From: Bacteroidales bacterium
GTDB lineage: Bacteria > Bacteroidota > Bacteroidia > Bacteroidales > UBA932
Length of the DNA: 43,361 nucleotides
Assembly (NCBI GenBank): GCA_024398075.1
Contig: JAKSJM010000021.1
Coordinates: 1 to 43,361, forward strand
Direction of reading: 5' to 3'
The notes under the pieces were generated by a model. That model was not told the origin of the DNA. It made no database searches and worked only from the letters and a program-made list of their open reading frames with translations. Positions 24,255 to 33,554 of this stretch are shown here, piece by piece. Both the position numbers and the translations under genes were made by a program. Each line of letters begins with the position of its first letter. Position 1 is the first letter of the stretch.

Positions 24255-25409
24255 ATGGCTCGCAGGAAAATAGATGTGCTCATCATAGCACGCCCCGATC
24301 ACTCATACCAGATTTACAAGGCTCTTTCTGCCCAGAAGGAGCTCTCGTTTCTGTATGTGACTTTCGGCCTTTTCCCTAGGTGGCTGTCTTTCCTTCGTCT
24401 TCCTAAGCTTCGCTATGTTGATGGTAATGCCCTGATCCTTAAGTGGTTCACAATCCTCCATACGCTTTATTTCAAGCTTCACTGGACCAAGAGGTTTGAT
24501 GAGAAGAAGTGCTTTGAGAGGTCGATCCGGAATCTGGCGAAACGGTACGAGCCCCGCATCATTCATTACTGGCCTGACTACTGTGACGAGACCGTCCATG
24601 AGCTGAAGAAGGCTTTTCCTGATGTTATAACATTGGCCGAGATGTATATGCCGAATCCGGTCACTATCATAGACGACATGAAGAGGGTATATGCGGAACA
24701 TGGGCTTGCCTTTAGGAATGATTTCCTCGAGGGTTATGCATCTGTAGTAGGCTCAAGATTCAACGATGCCGATTACATCATGGTAGCGTCGAAGTATGTG
24801 GAAGAGACTATGAAAGTGACATTCCCGGACAAGAAGTATCTGGTCACATCCTATGGCATCCAGCGCTCTCCTTACTATCGTTTCTCCCTGAAGGAGACTC
24901 CGGTTAAGAAGTTCGCCTATTCGGGCGTCATCAGCCTCGAAAAAGGTGTGGATGTGATTTGCGACTACTTTTCCGAGCATCCTGAGTTTGAACTTCACCT
25001 ATACGGAAAGATGTCAGAATCACAGAAGGACCTCTTCTCCAAATACTCGTCTTTCCAGAATCTTGTCTTCCATGGCCCTGTATCAAGGGAGGAACTATTC
25101 TCTGCCTTCCAGCACATGGATGTGGGCATTCATCCTAGCCGCTTCGACGCCTACTCGCTCGCTGTCGGCGAGGAGATCGGCGCCGGCTTGCCGGTGATCG
25201 TGTCGGATAAGACTGGAAATGCCTTCGATATTCGTGAGAATGGGTGGGGAACTGTGTTTGAGCTGAATAATCTGAATAGTCTAGACTTAGCCATCGACAG
25301 AGTTCAAGAGTACTACAGTGATTATCAGAAAGCGATAGATGCGTCTGTACATGCATCGCATCTGTCGTATGGAGAGCAAATCATACAATTATACCACAAG
25401 CTTGTCTAA
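24255..25409 (+). CDS. GT4-like glycosyltransferase
   Basis: The 384-aa protein has a GT-B-like layout. The C-terminal half holds KKFAYSGVISLEKGVDVI, LHLYGKMSES, VFHGPVSREELFSAFQHMDVGIHPS and EEIGAGLPVIVSD, which match glycosyltransferase family 4. The N-terminal acceptor domain (1-200) is divergent. It is presumably a cytoplasmic enzyme adding one sugar to the lipid-linked repeat unit; donor and linkage cannot be told. The start follows directly on the capE stop. The segment 25141-25200 coding for the donor-site motif is about 70% G+C by hand count, against about 40% just downstream. Confidence 0.85.
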   Translation: MARRKIDVLIIARPDHSYQIYKALSAQKELSFLYVTFGLFPRWLSFLRLPKLRYVDGNALILKWFTILHTLYFKLHWTKRFDEKKCFERSIRNLAKRYEPRIIHYWPDYCDETVHELKKAFPDVITLAEMYMPNPVTIIDDMKRVYAEHGLAFRNDFLEGYASVVGSRFNDADYIMVASKYVEETMKVTFPDKKYLVTSYGIQRSPYYRFSLKETPVKKFAYSGVISLEKGVDVICDYFSEHPEFELHLYGKMSESQKDLFSKYSSFQNLVFHGPVSREELFSAFQHMDVGIHPSRFDAYSLAVGEEIGAGLPVIVSDKTGNAFDIRENGWGTVFELNNLNSLDLAIDRVQEYYSDYQKAIDASVHASHLSYGEQIIQLYHKLV

Positions 25410-26439
25410 AGGAGATTCATACGATCTGGTATTCGTGACGAATATGCCCTCGTTCTACAAGGTCCGCCTATGGAATGAGTTAAATCGTCATGTGCGTGTA
25501 TATGCCATTTTTGTTGATTCTATTGAAAAAGATAGAAATTCGGACTTCGTATCTGTGAAACCGGAGTTTTCTTATTCGGTGCTTTCCTCTTCGGGAGTTG
25601 CTGGTAAGTCGTTGGAACTCTTGCGTATCTTACGCCGGGTTAATTATAAGAAACTTGTTGTAGGTGGTTGGGAATCAATTCCTTCCATGCTGTCGTATTT
25701 CATATCACCTAAACGAAAGAATGCGGTGTTCTGTGAATCAAGCATATATGAAATCCACCGCTCCTTTCTTAAGGACTCAATAAAGAAGCTGATTCTTTCA
25801 AGGACTTCGGTCGCTCTTCCATCAGGACAAGCTCAAAATGATATCTTGAACCTGTTTGGCTACAAAGGCAGAGTCATTTATACAGGTGGGTGTGGCTTGT
25901 TGAATTATGTGAGTCAGCCTCCATATGAGCCTAGGAAGAACGCAAGGAATTATTTGTATGTCGGAAGACTGGCAGATGTGAAGAATCTCAAGATACTTGT
26001 TGAAGTGTTTAATGACCTGCCTGACTTGCATCTCGATATCATTGGATTCGGAGAACAATACAATGAGCTTAAGGCGCTGGCTGCTCCCAATGTGACATTG
26101 CTTGGTGCCGTGAATAATGTGGATTTGCCATCTCATTATCAGTCACACGACGTCTTTGTGTTGCCTAGCAAGGTGGAACCATGGGGATTGGTGGTTGAGG
26201 AGGCGCTGAACAATGGTCTCCCAGTGATTGTAAGCGACAGCGTAGGCTGTAAGGATGATTTGGTAAATAGCAGCAATGGCCTGGTGTTCGCTCACGATGA
26301 CAAGATTGCTCTTCGAGATGCGATTCTGAAGACTCAAGACATCGGCTTTTATAATTCTCTTAGAATGGGGGTATCCCAAATAGATTTTTCATCCAGAATA
26401 GAAAGTCAAGTCAATGCTTATTTGAAGCTATTAGAGTAG
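25369..26439 (+). CDS. GT4-family glycosyltransferase
   Basis: This 356-aa protein has a GT-B fold with the classical GT4 motifs in its C-terminal half: NYLYVGRLADVKNLKILVEVF, LDIIGFGEQYNELKAL, DVFVLPSKVEPWGLVVEEAL and NNGLPVIVSDSVGC. The EPWGLVVEEAL motif is the EX7E donor-phosphate site. The chosen start MESKSYNY at 25369 overlaps the preceding gene by 41 bp; an upstream ATG at 25339 overlaps still more and adds no conserved residues. Donor and acceptor are unknown. The stop is followed immediately by the flippase ATG. Confidence 0.88.
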   Translation: MESKSYNYTTSLSKGDSYDLVFVTNMPSFYKVRLWNELNRHVRVYAIFVDSIEKDRNSDFVSVKPEFSYSVLSSSGVAGKSLELLRILRRVNYKKLVVGGWESIPSMLSYFISPKRKNAVFCESSIYEIHRSFLKDSIKKLILSRTSVALPSGQAQNDILNLFGYKGRVIYTGGCGLLNYVSQPPYEPRKNARNYLYVGRLADVKNLKILVEVFNDLPDLHLDIIGFGEQYNELKALAAPNVTLLGAVNNVDLPSHYQSHDVFVLPSKVEPWGLVVEEALNNGLPVIVSDSVGCKDDLVNSSNGLVFAHDDKIALRDAILKTQDIGFYNSLRMGVSQIDFSSRIESQVNAYLKLLE

Positions 26440-27738
26440 ATGAGTTTGTTAGTGACATATAGAGATAAGCTTAGGTCTTCCGCTATGGCGAAGGGTTTTT
26501 TGACGACCCTTCTCGGTAGTGGTACGGCTAAGGTCATACTCGTTCTTGCCACATTTATTTTTACGCATCTGTTGAGTAAAGACGACTTCGGCAGTTTCAG
26601 CTTTGTTCGAAACACGCTGAATGTCGTCCTGACAATGTGTGCATTGAATTATGTGGAGTTGCTGACAAAGTTTACAGCGGAAATAGAGTATGACAAGCGA
26701 GCACTCTCGAGGGCGGTACTCCTATTCATCGTCTCGCTCGTCATTTGTGTGGTGCTTGGACTAGTGCTCCTGTTTATGCCGCAGGCTGCATTGTCTTCCA
26801 TCACAGGAGATCCTTCTCTAAGGTTCTTTTTCAGGCTTATAGGATTGCTTCTGCCTTTGTTTATGATCCAGCCGCTGACAGAAGCCGTATTCAGGGGCCT
26901 GAAGATGTTCAAACTCATTGGAGTGCTACAGACATGCACTGCGCTTCTGTTTGTTGCCTTTGTCACTGTGGGCTCGTTGATTGCGGGAAAGAAAGGCGCT
27001 GTCGCCGGCCTACTTATATACTATCTGGCTTACTCCCTGGTGAGCGTTTGGTTCTTCATCAAAAAAGTGGATCCTACTCTTTGGAGAACAAACAGATCGT
27101 TAATGCTAAGATCTGAGTCGAAGGTCATCTGGACCATGATCCTGCCGGTATTTCTGCTGTCATTCATTGAAGCTCCTGTGAACTGGTGGTCCCAGGTCTT
27201 GATGACAAGATATGACTCAATGGGCACTATCGGTAGCATGTCCGCTATCCTTCAGATAAGAAATATCCTTATCATTGTTCCGAATTATTTCTTCAGCACC
27301 TTCATCACGTTCCAGGCATCCATGAACGCTGAGGGGCAACATGATAAATATTTCAAATATTTGTGGAAAGCGTTTGTTTGGTGCCTTATCGTAGGAATAG
27401 TGTTGTCTGTCTTAATGTGGGTTCTTAGCCCATTAATGCTTAGCCTATATGGAAAGGCATATGTAAGCGACGTGCCTGCATTACATGTTGCCATGCTTTC
27501 GTTTCCATTAATCATGTCTGTTAGCCTTTTAAGGGGGAGCTTAATGATAAAAGAGCATCAACGACTTATGTTAATTACATCTATTACAGCGTGTTTGGCA
27601 CAAATTACAATGATGTATGTGCTCTTGTCGTCAGGTGTGTCCCCGGTAATTACATATTTTTGGGCACAGCTGTTATTTTATGGAATACACTTCACTTGTT
27701 TCGTTTCTTGTTGTGTATTTGATAGCGTAAAGAAATAA
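26440..27738 (+). CDS. wzx: Wzx-type lipid-linked oligosaccharide flippase
   Basis: The 432-aa protein has about 12-14 hydrophobic helices and the N-terminal pattern of polysaccharide flippases in the MOP superfamily (KGFLTTLLGSGTAKVILVL, FTHLLSKDDFGSFSFVRN). It moves the undecaprenyl-linked repeat unit across the inner membrane. It abuts the preceding glycosyltransferase and is followed by the polymerase gene after 19 bp. The assignment rests on topology, N-terminal signature and operon position. Confidence 0.88.
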   Translation: MSLLVTYRDKLRSSAMAKGFLTTLLGSGTAKVILVLATFIFTHLLSKDDFGSFSFVRNTLNVVLTMCALNYVELLTKFTAEIEYDKRALSRAVLLFIVSLVICVVLGLVLLFMPQAALSSITGDPSLRFFFRLIGLLLPLFMIQPLTEAVFRGLKMFKLIGVLQTCTALLFVAFVTVGSLIAGKKGAVAGLLIYYLAYSLVSVWFFIKKVDPTLWRTNRSLMLRSESKVIWTMILPVFLLSFIEAPVNWWSQVLMTRYDSMGTIGSMSAILQIRNILIIVPNYFFSTFITFQASMNAEGQHDKYFKYLWKAFVWCLIVGIVLSVLMWVLSPLMLSLYGKAYVSDVPALHVAMLSFPLIMSVSLLRGSLMIKEHQRLMLITSITACLAQITMMYVLLSSGVSPVITYFWAQLLFYGIHFTCFVSCCVFDSVKK

Positions 27739-27757
27739 TTTTTGTTCAATAATTGGT

Positions 27758-29014
27758 ATGGCTATTTTCTTGTTAGTTTTGTTATCACTTCTGATGGCTT
27801 TCCAATTGTCCGTGGCAGTGATTTCAAAAGACAAAAAGCAAATATTCTCTCCTGCTATTTTCTTGAGCATTTATTTAACCTATTATATTGTTCTCCCTTT
27901 TCTGAAGGGAGGCGGAAACGCTTCTGAAAAAGCTCAGATTCTACTGATTGCAGGCGCACTGATCTTTTACATCGTATTTCAGATCGCTTTTCAGTATTTG
28001 CCAGGAAAGTATTCATTCCCTAAAGTGAATAGCTTGTTAACAACCGACAATTCATTTATTATTGCAATCGTCTTGTTCATGATTGCATTTGTCGGTAATG
28101 GTATTTTTAACGGATTTGGTGTGTCAATATTGTCTTCCAATTCTAGAGAGGATATCATTTTTGATGAAGGGGATTCATTTGGACATATAGAGATGTATGT
28201 TACATACTTGATTTCCTTATTCACTTTTGCTTGTCCATTGATATACATATCGAAAAAGAGGATTACGCCTCTTCTTTTGGTTATGATGGTAATATCAATG
28301 GCGATTTATATTATCGGCGGTTTCAGGTATCGAATTCTGGTGTTTTTCGTGGTATTTGCTGTCGTTTATTATCTTTATCCTACTGCTCGTAGAATCAATT
28401 TATTCATTGTATTGCCGTTGGTGATCGCTCTCTATTTGCTTATGGGAGTAATAGAAACTACAAGAATGTATGGCCAAGGACTAGATGCAGCTGCGCTTAA
28501 AGAGTTAACACAATCTGGAGAGATTCGTGAAGCTAGGGAAGACGTTCTGGTATATGAGTTTTCTGCAGAATGTATGGATAGATACAAAGTGGACGATTTC
28601 ATTCTGTTTGAGCCATTGGTTAACGCCGTATGTAGTCCTTTGCCTCGTAGTATTTTCCCATGGAAGCCAAAAGGAACATACATGCGTGAAGCTAATATGA
28701 AGATATATGGTACCGTAGCTCATGGAAATGCTTTCTTGAATATAACAGAAGCCTATATCTCTTTTGGGTGGTTGGGAATCATACTTTATGCTTTATTCAT
28801 GGGATGGCTATCTAGAGTTTTTTGGTCCAATTATCTTTCTAATAGTTCCTCGATAGGTTCAATAGTGCTGCTGGCTCTTTATAATGGTACACTCTATCAA
28901 GTAATAGCAAGAGGCTATATGGCTTTCGCTCTTACTACTTTCCTCTACTATATAGTCATCCCATTCATCTTGGTATTGATATATAATTTCATCATGCGTT
29001 TAGTGAAGCAGTAG
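27758..29014 (+). CDS. wzy: Wzy-type oligosaccharide repeat-unit polymerase
   Basis: This 418-aa integral membrane protein has about 10-12 hydrophobic segments and one large loop (about residues 220-330) containing charged and aromatic residues and CSPLPRSIFPWKPKGTY. That is typical of O-antigen/capsule polymerases, which share little sequence otherwise. The late segment NAFLNITEAYISFGWLGIIL matches the conserved end of the loop. It polymerises repeat units at the periplasmic face. The gene is visibly AT-rich compared with capF-capG-capE, as is common for wzy genes. Confidence 0.85.
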   Translation: MAIFLLVLLSLLMAFQLSVAVISKDKKQIFSPAIFLSIYLTYYIVLPFLKGGGNASEKAQILLIAGALIFYIVFQIAFQYLPGKYSFPKVNSLLTTDNSFIIAIVLFMIAFVGNGIFNGFGVSILSSNSREDIIFDEGDSFGHIEMYVTYLISLFTFACPLIYISKKRITPLLLVMMVISMAIYIIGGFRYRILVFFVVFAVVYYLYPTARRINLFIVLPLVIALYLLMGVIETTRMYGQGLDAAALKELTQSGEIREAREDVLVYEFSAECMDRYKVDDFILFEPLVNAVCSPLPRSIFPWKPKGTYMREANMKIYGTVAHGNAFLNITEAYISFGWLGIILYALFMGWLSRVFWSNYLSNSSSIGSIVLLALYNGTLYQVIARGYMAFALTTFLYYIVIPFILVLIYNFIMRLVKQ

Positions 29015-29016
29015 AT

Positions 29017-30201
29017 ATGCCTAAACTCCTTCAAATCAACGTCGTCAACAATATGTTGAGCACAGGAAAGATCTGTGAGGATATCGCCAAGGTGGCAGGT
29101 GCTCATGGATGGGAGTGCTATGTGGCGTATGGTAGGAAGTCTCGTCCAAGTGTAAGTGAAGTGATTCATGTGGGTACGAGGCTGAATACATATGTACATT
29201 ATCTTGAGTTCAGGTTATTAGACGACGAAGGACTTGGTTCAAGGATGTCGACAAGGCTTCTTGTGCGTAAGATCAAGCAGCTTAAACCAGACATCATTCA
29301 CCTCCACAATATTCATGATCACTATTTGAATTACCGAATACTCTTTGAGTATCTATCGCACACGGGTATTCCTGTCGTCTGGACTCAACATGATTGCTGG
29401 TCGTTCACTGGTGGATGCATGTATTTCGACATGCTTGGATGTGAGAAATGGCGTACTGGTCAGTGTGAAAAGTGCCCTGACAATAGAGCGCTGATCAATA
29501 TGGCGGAGAGAAACTTCAGGATAAAGAAAGACATGATTAGTTCGCTAAAGAGTCTTACTTTTGTACCAGTTTCAGACTGGCTTCATGAGCTTTTGAAACA
29601 GTCTGTGCACGGAAGTCGTGAAATAGTGACGATCCATAATGGCATCGATATCAAACGCTTCCGTCCATCTGTGGAAGATGTGGACAAAAATGCAAGAGAG
29701 AGATTCTCCATACTCGGAGTCGCTGCTGTATGGGATGCCAGAAAGGGTCTGGAAGATTTCAAGAAACTGAGAACACTTCTTCCTGAGGAGTATGAAATCA
29801 CACTTGTGGGTTTAAGTGAATCGCAGATCAATAGCCTTCCTGATGGAATCAAGGGCATTAAGCGCACACAGAACGTGGATGAGATGGTGAGACTGTACTC
29901 TTCTTCAAATGTGTTCGTCAATCCTACGTATAGTGATAATTTCCCGACAGTAAATGTGGAAGCATTGGCATGTGGGACACCGGTAATTACATATAGGACT
30001 GGCGGCAGCCCTGAAGCAATAGATGCTTTTACAGGAGCCGTGGTGGAGCGTGGAAATGTTGAGGATCTAGCGAGATGCATCATGTCACTGAGGCAGAATC
30101 CGCTTGAACCTGCTGCCTGCAGGGCTCGTGCGGAGCGCCTGTTTGACAAGGATGCATGTTTCGAGGCGTATTTGGGCATATATAATAGTTTGCTGCGATG
30201 A
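29017..30201 (+). CDS. GT4-family glycosyltransferase with Cys-rich N-terminal motif
   Basis: The 394-aa GT-B enzyme opens with LLQINVVNNMLSTGKICEDI and has the stretch TQHDCWSFTGGCMYF followed by CEKWRTGQCEKCP. This set of five cysteines characterises one bacterial GT4 subgroup and might bind a metal. The C-terminal half has FSILGVAAVWDARKGLEDF, ITLVGLSESQ, NVFVNPTYSDNFPTVNVEAL and ACGTPVITYRTGGSPE, the full GT4 donor site. It overlaps the next gene by 4 bp (ATGA), so the two are translationally coupled. The sugar specificity is unknown. Confidence 0.9.
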   Translation: MPKLLQINVVNNMLSTGKICEDIAKVAGAHGWECYVAYGRKSRPSVSEVIHVGTRLNTYVHYLEFRLLDDEGLGSRMSTRLLVRKIKQLKPDIIHLHNIHDHYLNYRILFEYLSHTGIPVVWTQHDCWSFTGGCMYFDMLGCEKWRTGQCEKCPDNRALINMAERNFRIKKDMISSLKSLTFVPVSDWLHELLKQSVHGSREIVTIHNGIDIKRFRPSVEDVDKNARERFSILGVAAVWDARKGLEDFKKLRTLLPEEYEITLVGLSESQINSLPDGIKGIKRTQNVDEMVRLYSSSNVFVNPTYSDNFPTVNVEALACGTPVITYRTGGSPEAIDAFTGAVVERGNVEDLARCIMSLRQNPLEPAACRARAERLFDKDACFEAYLGIYNSLLR

Positions 30202-31400
30202 AGCGCCTTCTGATTGTTACAAACCATTTTTATCCAGAGACATTCAGATGCAATGACATTGCGTTTGAACTGTCTTCCAGAGGATATGAGGTGTCTGTAC
30301 TCACAGGCATTCCAGACTATCCTCAGGGGCGGTTTCATGATGGTTATGGCGTCTTCAAAAAAAGGACGGAGACGGTCAATGGAGTGAAGGTTTATCGCTC
30401 GTTCTTGATTCCTAGAGGGAATGGTGGAAAACTGAGACTTATGATAAACTACCTTTCCTCTTTTATATGTATGACACTCAGAGCCTTCTGGCTTGCTATA
30501 GTCCATAGATATGACGCGGTCCTGGTACACGAGACATCTCCGGTAATGATTGGTACACCTGCGAAGCTGGTGGCAAGACTTCAAGGCATTCCGATGTATT
30601 TCTGGGTCCTCGATCTTTGGCCAGAGAGTCTTCGCGCTGCTGGGGGAATAAACAGTCCTAAGATACTTGGCTTTTTCTCGTGGTTGACCAAGAGGTACTA
30701 TAAGGCCTCTAGAAAGATATTGGTCAGCTCTCAGGGTTTTGAGCAGTCCATATGTCAGATGGGAGATTTTAGGGATAAACTTGTCTATTTTCCTAACTGG
30801 TGTGATAAGGGGATGGCTTCGGCTGAGATGAAGGCTGTTGATGGTCTACCTGATGGTTTTAAGGTTATGTTTGCAGGAAATGTCGGCGAGGCTCAGGATT
30901 TCGAGAACATTGCCAAGGCGGCATTGGTGCTAAGAGATAAGGACATCCATTTCGTGATTATAGGTGACGGACGTAAAATGCCATGGTTCAAAAACTTTGT
31001 TGAAGAGAATGGTTTGTCGTCGACAGTGCATCTGCTTGGACGTCATCCAGTTGAGATGATGCCTTCTTATTTCGATAAAGCGGACGTAATGCTTGTAAGC
31101 CTCAAGGACGAGGATATTTTCAATCTTACCCTGCCCGCTAAGGTTCAGGCATATATGGCGGCCGGCAAGCCCATAGTTGCCATGATGAATGGCGAAGGTC
31201 CGAGAATCATAGACGATGCTGCTTGCGGAATACACGTTCCTGCTGGAGATTACCTCTCACTGTCTGATGCTATTTTATCCATGTCGATGAAGTCTGGGGA
31301 GGAGTTATCTTGTATGGGAAAGAATGCTAAGGATTACTGTGAATTACATTTCTCATATGTATCCTGCATAGATAAATTAGTCAGTGAGATTCTAGTATAG
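30198..31400 (+). CDS. WbuB-like GT4 glycosyltransferase, candidate L-FucNAc transferase
   Basis: The 400-aa enzyme opens with LLIVTNHFYPETFRCNDIAF and continues with VSVLTGIPDYPQGRFHDGYG, HETSPVMIGTPAKLVA and FWVLDLWPESLRAAGG. This pattern matches the WbuB/WcaI-like glycosyltransferases, in which WbuB is associated with L-FucNAc transfer in E. coli O26-type loci. The C-terminal donor site is MFAGNVGEAQDFENIAKAA, FVIIGDGRKMPWFK and VQAYMAAGKPIVAMMNGEG. With a complete UDP-L-FucNAc pathway in the operon, L-FucNAc transfer is the natural inference, but it is not proven by sequence. Confidence 0.88.
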   Translation: MKRLLIVTNHFYPETFRCNDIAFELSSRGYEVSVLTGIPDYPQGRFHDGYGVFKKRTETVNGVKVYRSFLIPRGNGGKLRLMINYLSSFICMTLRAFWLAIVHRYDAVLVHETSPVMIGTPAKLVARLQGIPMYFWVLDLWPESLRAAGGINSPKILGFFSWLTKRYYKASRKILVSSQGFEQSICQMGDFRDKLVYFPNWCDKGMASAEMKAVDGLPDGFKVMFAGNVGEAQDFENIAKAALVLRDKDIHFVIIGDGRKMPWFKNFVEENGLSSTVHLLGRHPVEMMPSYFDKADVMLVSLKDEDIFNLTLPAKVQAYMAAGKPIVAMMNGEGPRIIDDAACGIHVPAGDYLSLSDAILSMSMKSGEELSCMGKNAKDYCELHFSYVSCIDKLVSEILV

Positions 31401-31403
31401 ATT

Positions 31404-32576
31404 ATGAGACAAAGATATATAGTAGCCATTCTTTTGATGGTGGCTTTTCTGGTGGTGTCATTGACATACCCTATCGTTCTGAAACTTGCAAGGCGGTGGG
31501 GCATATATGATAATCCAAATATCAGGAAGAATCAGAAAGACCCAGTTCCAGTGTTTGGTGGTGTTGCCAGTTTCATCGGCATCCTAGTGGGTATTACTAT
31601 AGGTGAGTTCTTCTTTGATCCTACCTTGCTCAGTCTGACTCTTGCGTCTATGACAATTATGCTTGTAATTGGTGTCTGGGACGATGTCAAGGATATCTCA
31701 CCTGTTTTGAGATTCCTTATCGAGATGGCTGTAGTCTATCTTTTCATGATGATGGGCGGGCGCTATATCGATGACTTTCATGGCCTTTGGGGAGTAGATC
31801 AAATCACACTTTTCAAGGCGATACCATTATCACTTCTCGCTGGTGTCGGTATTATCAATGCTACAAACCTTATAGATGGTATTAATGGTTACTGTTCTGG
31901 ATTTTGCATTATGTCGTGTGCCTTGTTCGGGACATTCTTCATTTGTACAGGTAATCTGCCGATGGGATGCATCGCTTTCATTTGCCTTGGCGCTATTCTT
32001 CCATTCTTCATACACAATGTGTTTGGTAAGAAATCTCTCATGTTCCTTGGTGATGGAGGGTCATTGATGATGGGTATGCTAATGACAGCTTTTGTATTCA
32101 ATGCAATTACATCGGTAATAGATATAGATTGGTTCCTTGAAGATGGTTTCGGCGTAGTTCCTTTCACGCTTGCTGTTATGTCTATACCTGTGTTTGATAC
32201 TTTGAGGGTGATGATGGGCAGGATACTTAACAATAGATCGCCATTTTCGCCTGATAGGACTCATTTACACCATGTTTTTCTCGATCTTGGTTTTTCGCAT
32301 GTGGGAACCACATTGTCGATTCTTGCGATGAATTTTTTTATTGTTGTGCTGTGGTTTTTAGCATGGAAACTTGGATTGTCTGTTGATGTTCAACTATATG
32401 TCGTTCTTGCTTTTGGTGTTCTATGCGTGTGGGGATTTTACTATTTTGCAAAAAGACATATTAACAGAAATACGAGAACTCTTCGTTTCCTTCAGTCTAT
32501 TGCAAAGTATTCTCACTTTGAGAACAAACCTTTCTGGATAGCATTACAAAGGATTGTAGATCGTAGTGTCGTGTAA
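31404..32576 (+). CDS. WecA/MraY-family undecaprenyl-phosphate phosphosugar transferase
   Basis: The 390-aa polytopic protein has about 10-11 helices. It carries PVFGGVA (49-55), the paired aspartates in GVWDDVKD (93-94), the catalytic NATNLIDGINGYCSG (152-166) and, in the late cytoplasmic loop, RTHLHHVFLDLG near residue 286. It transfers a UDP-HexNAc phosphate to undecaprenyl phosphate and so starts the repeat unit. UDP-GlcNAc or UDP-L-FucNAc are the likely substrates. The position after the glycosyltransferases is common in Bacteroidales loci. It is preceded by the WbuB-like gene with a 3-bp gap. Confidence 0.92.
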   Translation: MRQRYIVAILLMVAFLVVSLTYPIVLKLARRWGIYDNPNIRKNQKDPVPVFGGVASFIGILVGITIGEFFFDPTLLSLTLASMTIMLVIGVWDDVKDISPVLRFLIEMAVVYLFMMMGGRYIDDFHGLWGVDQITLFKAIPLSLLAGVGIINATNLIDGINGYCSGFCIMSCALFGTFFICTGNLPMGCIAFICLGAILPFFIHNVFGKKSLMFLGDGGSLMMGMLMTAFVFNAITSVIDIDWFLEDGFGVVPFTLAVMSIPVFDTLRVMMGRILNNRSPFSPDRTHLHHVFLDLGFSHVGTTLSILAMNFFIVVLWFLAWKLGLSVDVQLYVVLAFGVLCVWGFYYFAKRHINRNTRTLRFLQSIAKYSHFENKPFWIALQRIVDRSVV

Positions 32577-32582
32577 TTTATT

Positions 32583-33497
32583 ATGCAGACAAGTACAAAG
32601 ACAAGCGAAAGGTTGCTTTGGGTAGATATTTCCAAGGGAATAACTATTATCCTGATGGTTATTGGGCATGCTAATTTACCTATTTATGCTCGTAACTTAA
32701 TCTGGGCATTTCACATGCCTCTTTTTTTCATCCTTTCAGGTTTTACAACTAAGTGGAGTGAATTGTCATTTCGAACATTGCTTCAAAAACGAATCAAGTC
32801 TTTGCTTGTTCCTTTTTTGGGGTACTCTATTATAGATTTTATTATTTATTACTTCTACTTGGATGGCCCTGATTTGATAACGATATTACAAGATGGTTGG
32901 GATCTAGCGCTATGGTTTATTCCGGTGCTTTTTTTATCTAATTGTTTGGCGTATACGCTAAAGAAAGTTTCAAATCTGCGCCTTCAAATTCTCGTTAGCT
33001 TTGTTATTTCCCTTTTGACACCACTAATGTCATATTTTCATGTTGATGTACCATGGTCATTGGCTGTTGTCCCATATGCATCTCTCTTTGTAGTCTTAGG
33101 GTCGAACATGAATTGTGTTAAACAATTATACAGCTCTCGTAGTATTCTGTTGCCGATCGTTTATTTGATCATTATTATGACAGAGGCCTGCTTTTTCAGA
33201 TTTGATATGGCTACAAATAAAACTGTGCCTTTTGTTGTGCTAACCATTGGTGCACTTGCTGGCTCATTGATGATTTTCAATGTATCGACGAGGTTTTCAT
33301 CCGAGTCCCTAGTTTCGCGGATTCTATCTTCTGTTGGACGGGAGACGTTTGTTATAATTGCATTTTCACAAATACTAATTATGTTGGCGAATAGGTATCT
33401 GTCAATAGGTAGTATCTTAAAGTACTTATTACTTGTTGTGGCATTGTTCTCTATCTGCAAGCTCAAGAATTTCATCGTTAGAAGACTATTTTGCTGA
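32583..33497 (+). CDS. Acyltransferase-3 family membrane protein, probable O-acetyltransferase
   Basis: This 304-aa membrane protein with about 9-10 hydrophobic helices starts with the acyltransferase-3 signature RLLWVDISKGITIILMVIGH followed by FHMPLFFILSGF. Such proteins acetylate sugars of lipid-linked intermediates or polymers. It is 6 bp after the WecA-like gene and last before an internal promoter-like site and wza. The gene is AT-rich like wzy. The acetylated residue is unknown. Confidence 0.88.
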   Translation: MQTSTKTSERLLWVDISKGITIILMVIGHANLPIYARNLIWAFHMPLFFILSGFTTKWSELSFRTLLQKRIKSLLVPFLGYSIIDFIIYYFYLDGPDLITILQDGWDLALWFIPVLFLSNCLAYTLKKVSNLRLQILVSFVISLLTPLMSYFHVDVPWSLAVVPYASLFVVLGSNMNCVKQLYSSRSILLPIVYLIIIMTEACFFRFDMATNKTVPFVVLTIGALAGSLMIFNVSTRFSSESLVSRILSSVGRETFVIIAFSQILIMLANRYLSIGSILKYLLLVVALFSICKLKNFIVRRLFC

Positions 33498-33501
33498 TTC
33501 T

Positions 33502-33535
33502 CTTGTGACATTTATTTTGATTATTCTTATTTTTG
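33502..33535 (+). promoter_or_regulatory. Putative internal promoter for wza-wzc
   Basis: TATTTTTG at 33528-33535 matches TAnnTTTG, and CTTG at 33502-33505 lies 22 bases upstream, slightly wide for a -33 element. The gap before wza (57 bp) is the largest in the biosynthetic part of the locus, so a separate input for export genes is plausible. A five-codon frame (ATG at 33545, stop 33560-33562) overlaps the wza start codon. Confidence 0.4.
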
Positions 33536-33554
33536 TAAGATTACATGAACGAAT

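Noticed and set aside
25339-25409. Frameshift between the two adjacent glycosyltransferases
   Set aside because: Both proteins are full-length GT-B enzymes with separate donor sites; the 41-bp overlap is a normal operon overlap.
29583-30584. 333-codon minus-strand ORF over two glycosyltransferase genes
   Set aside because: It crosses the junction of two well-supported overlapping genes and its translation has Ser/Arg-rich low-complexity character with no motif.
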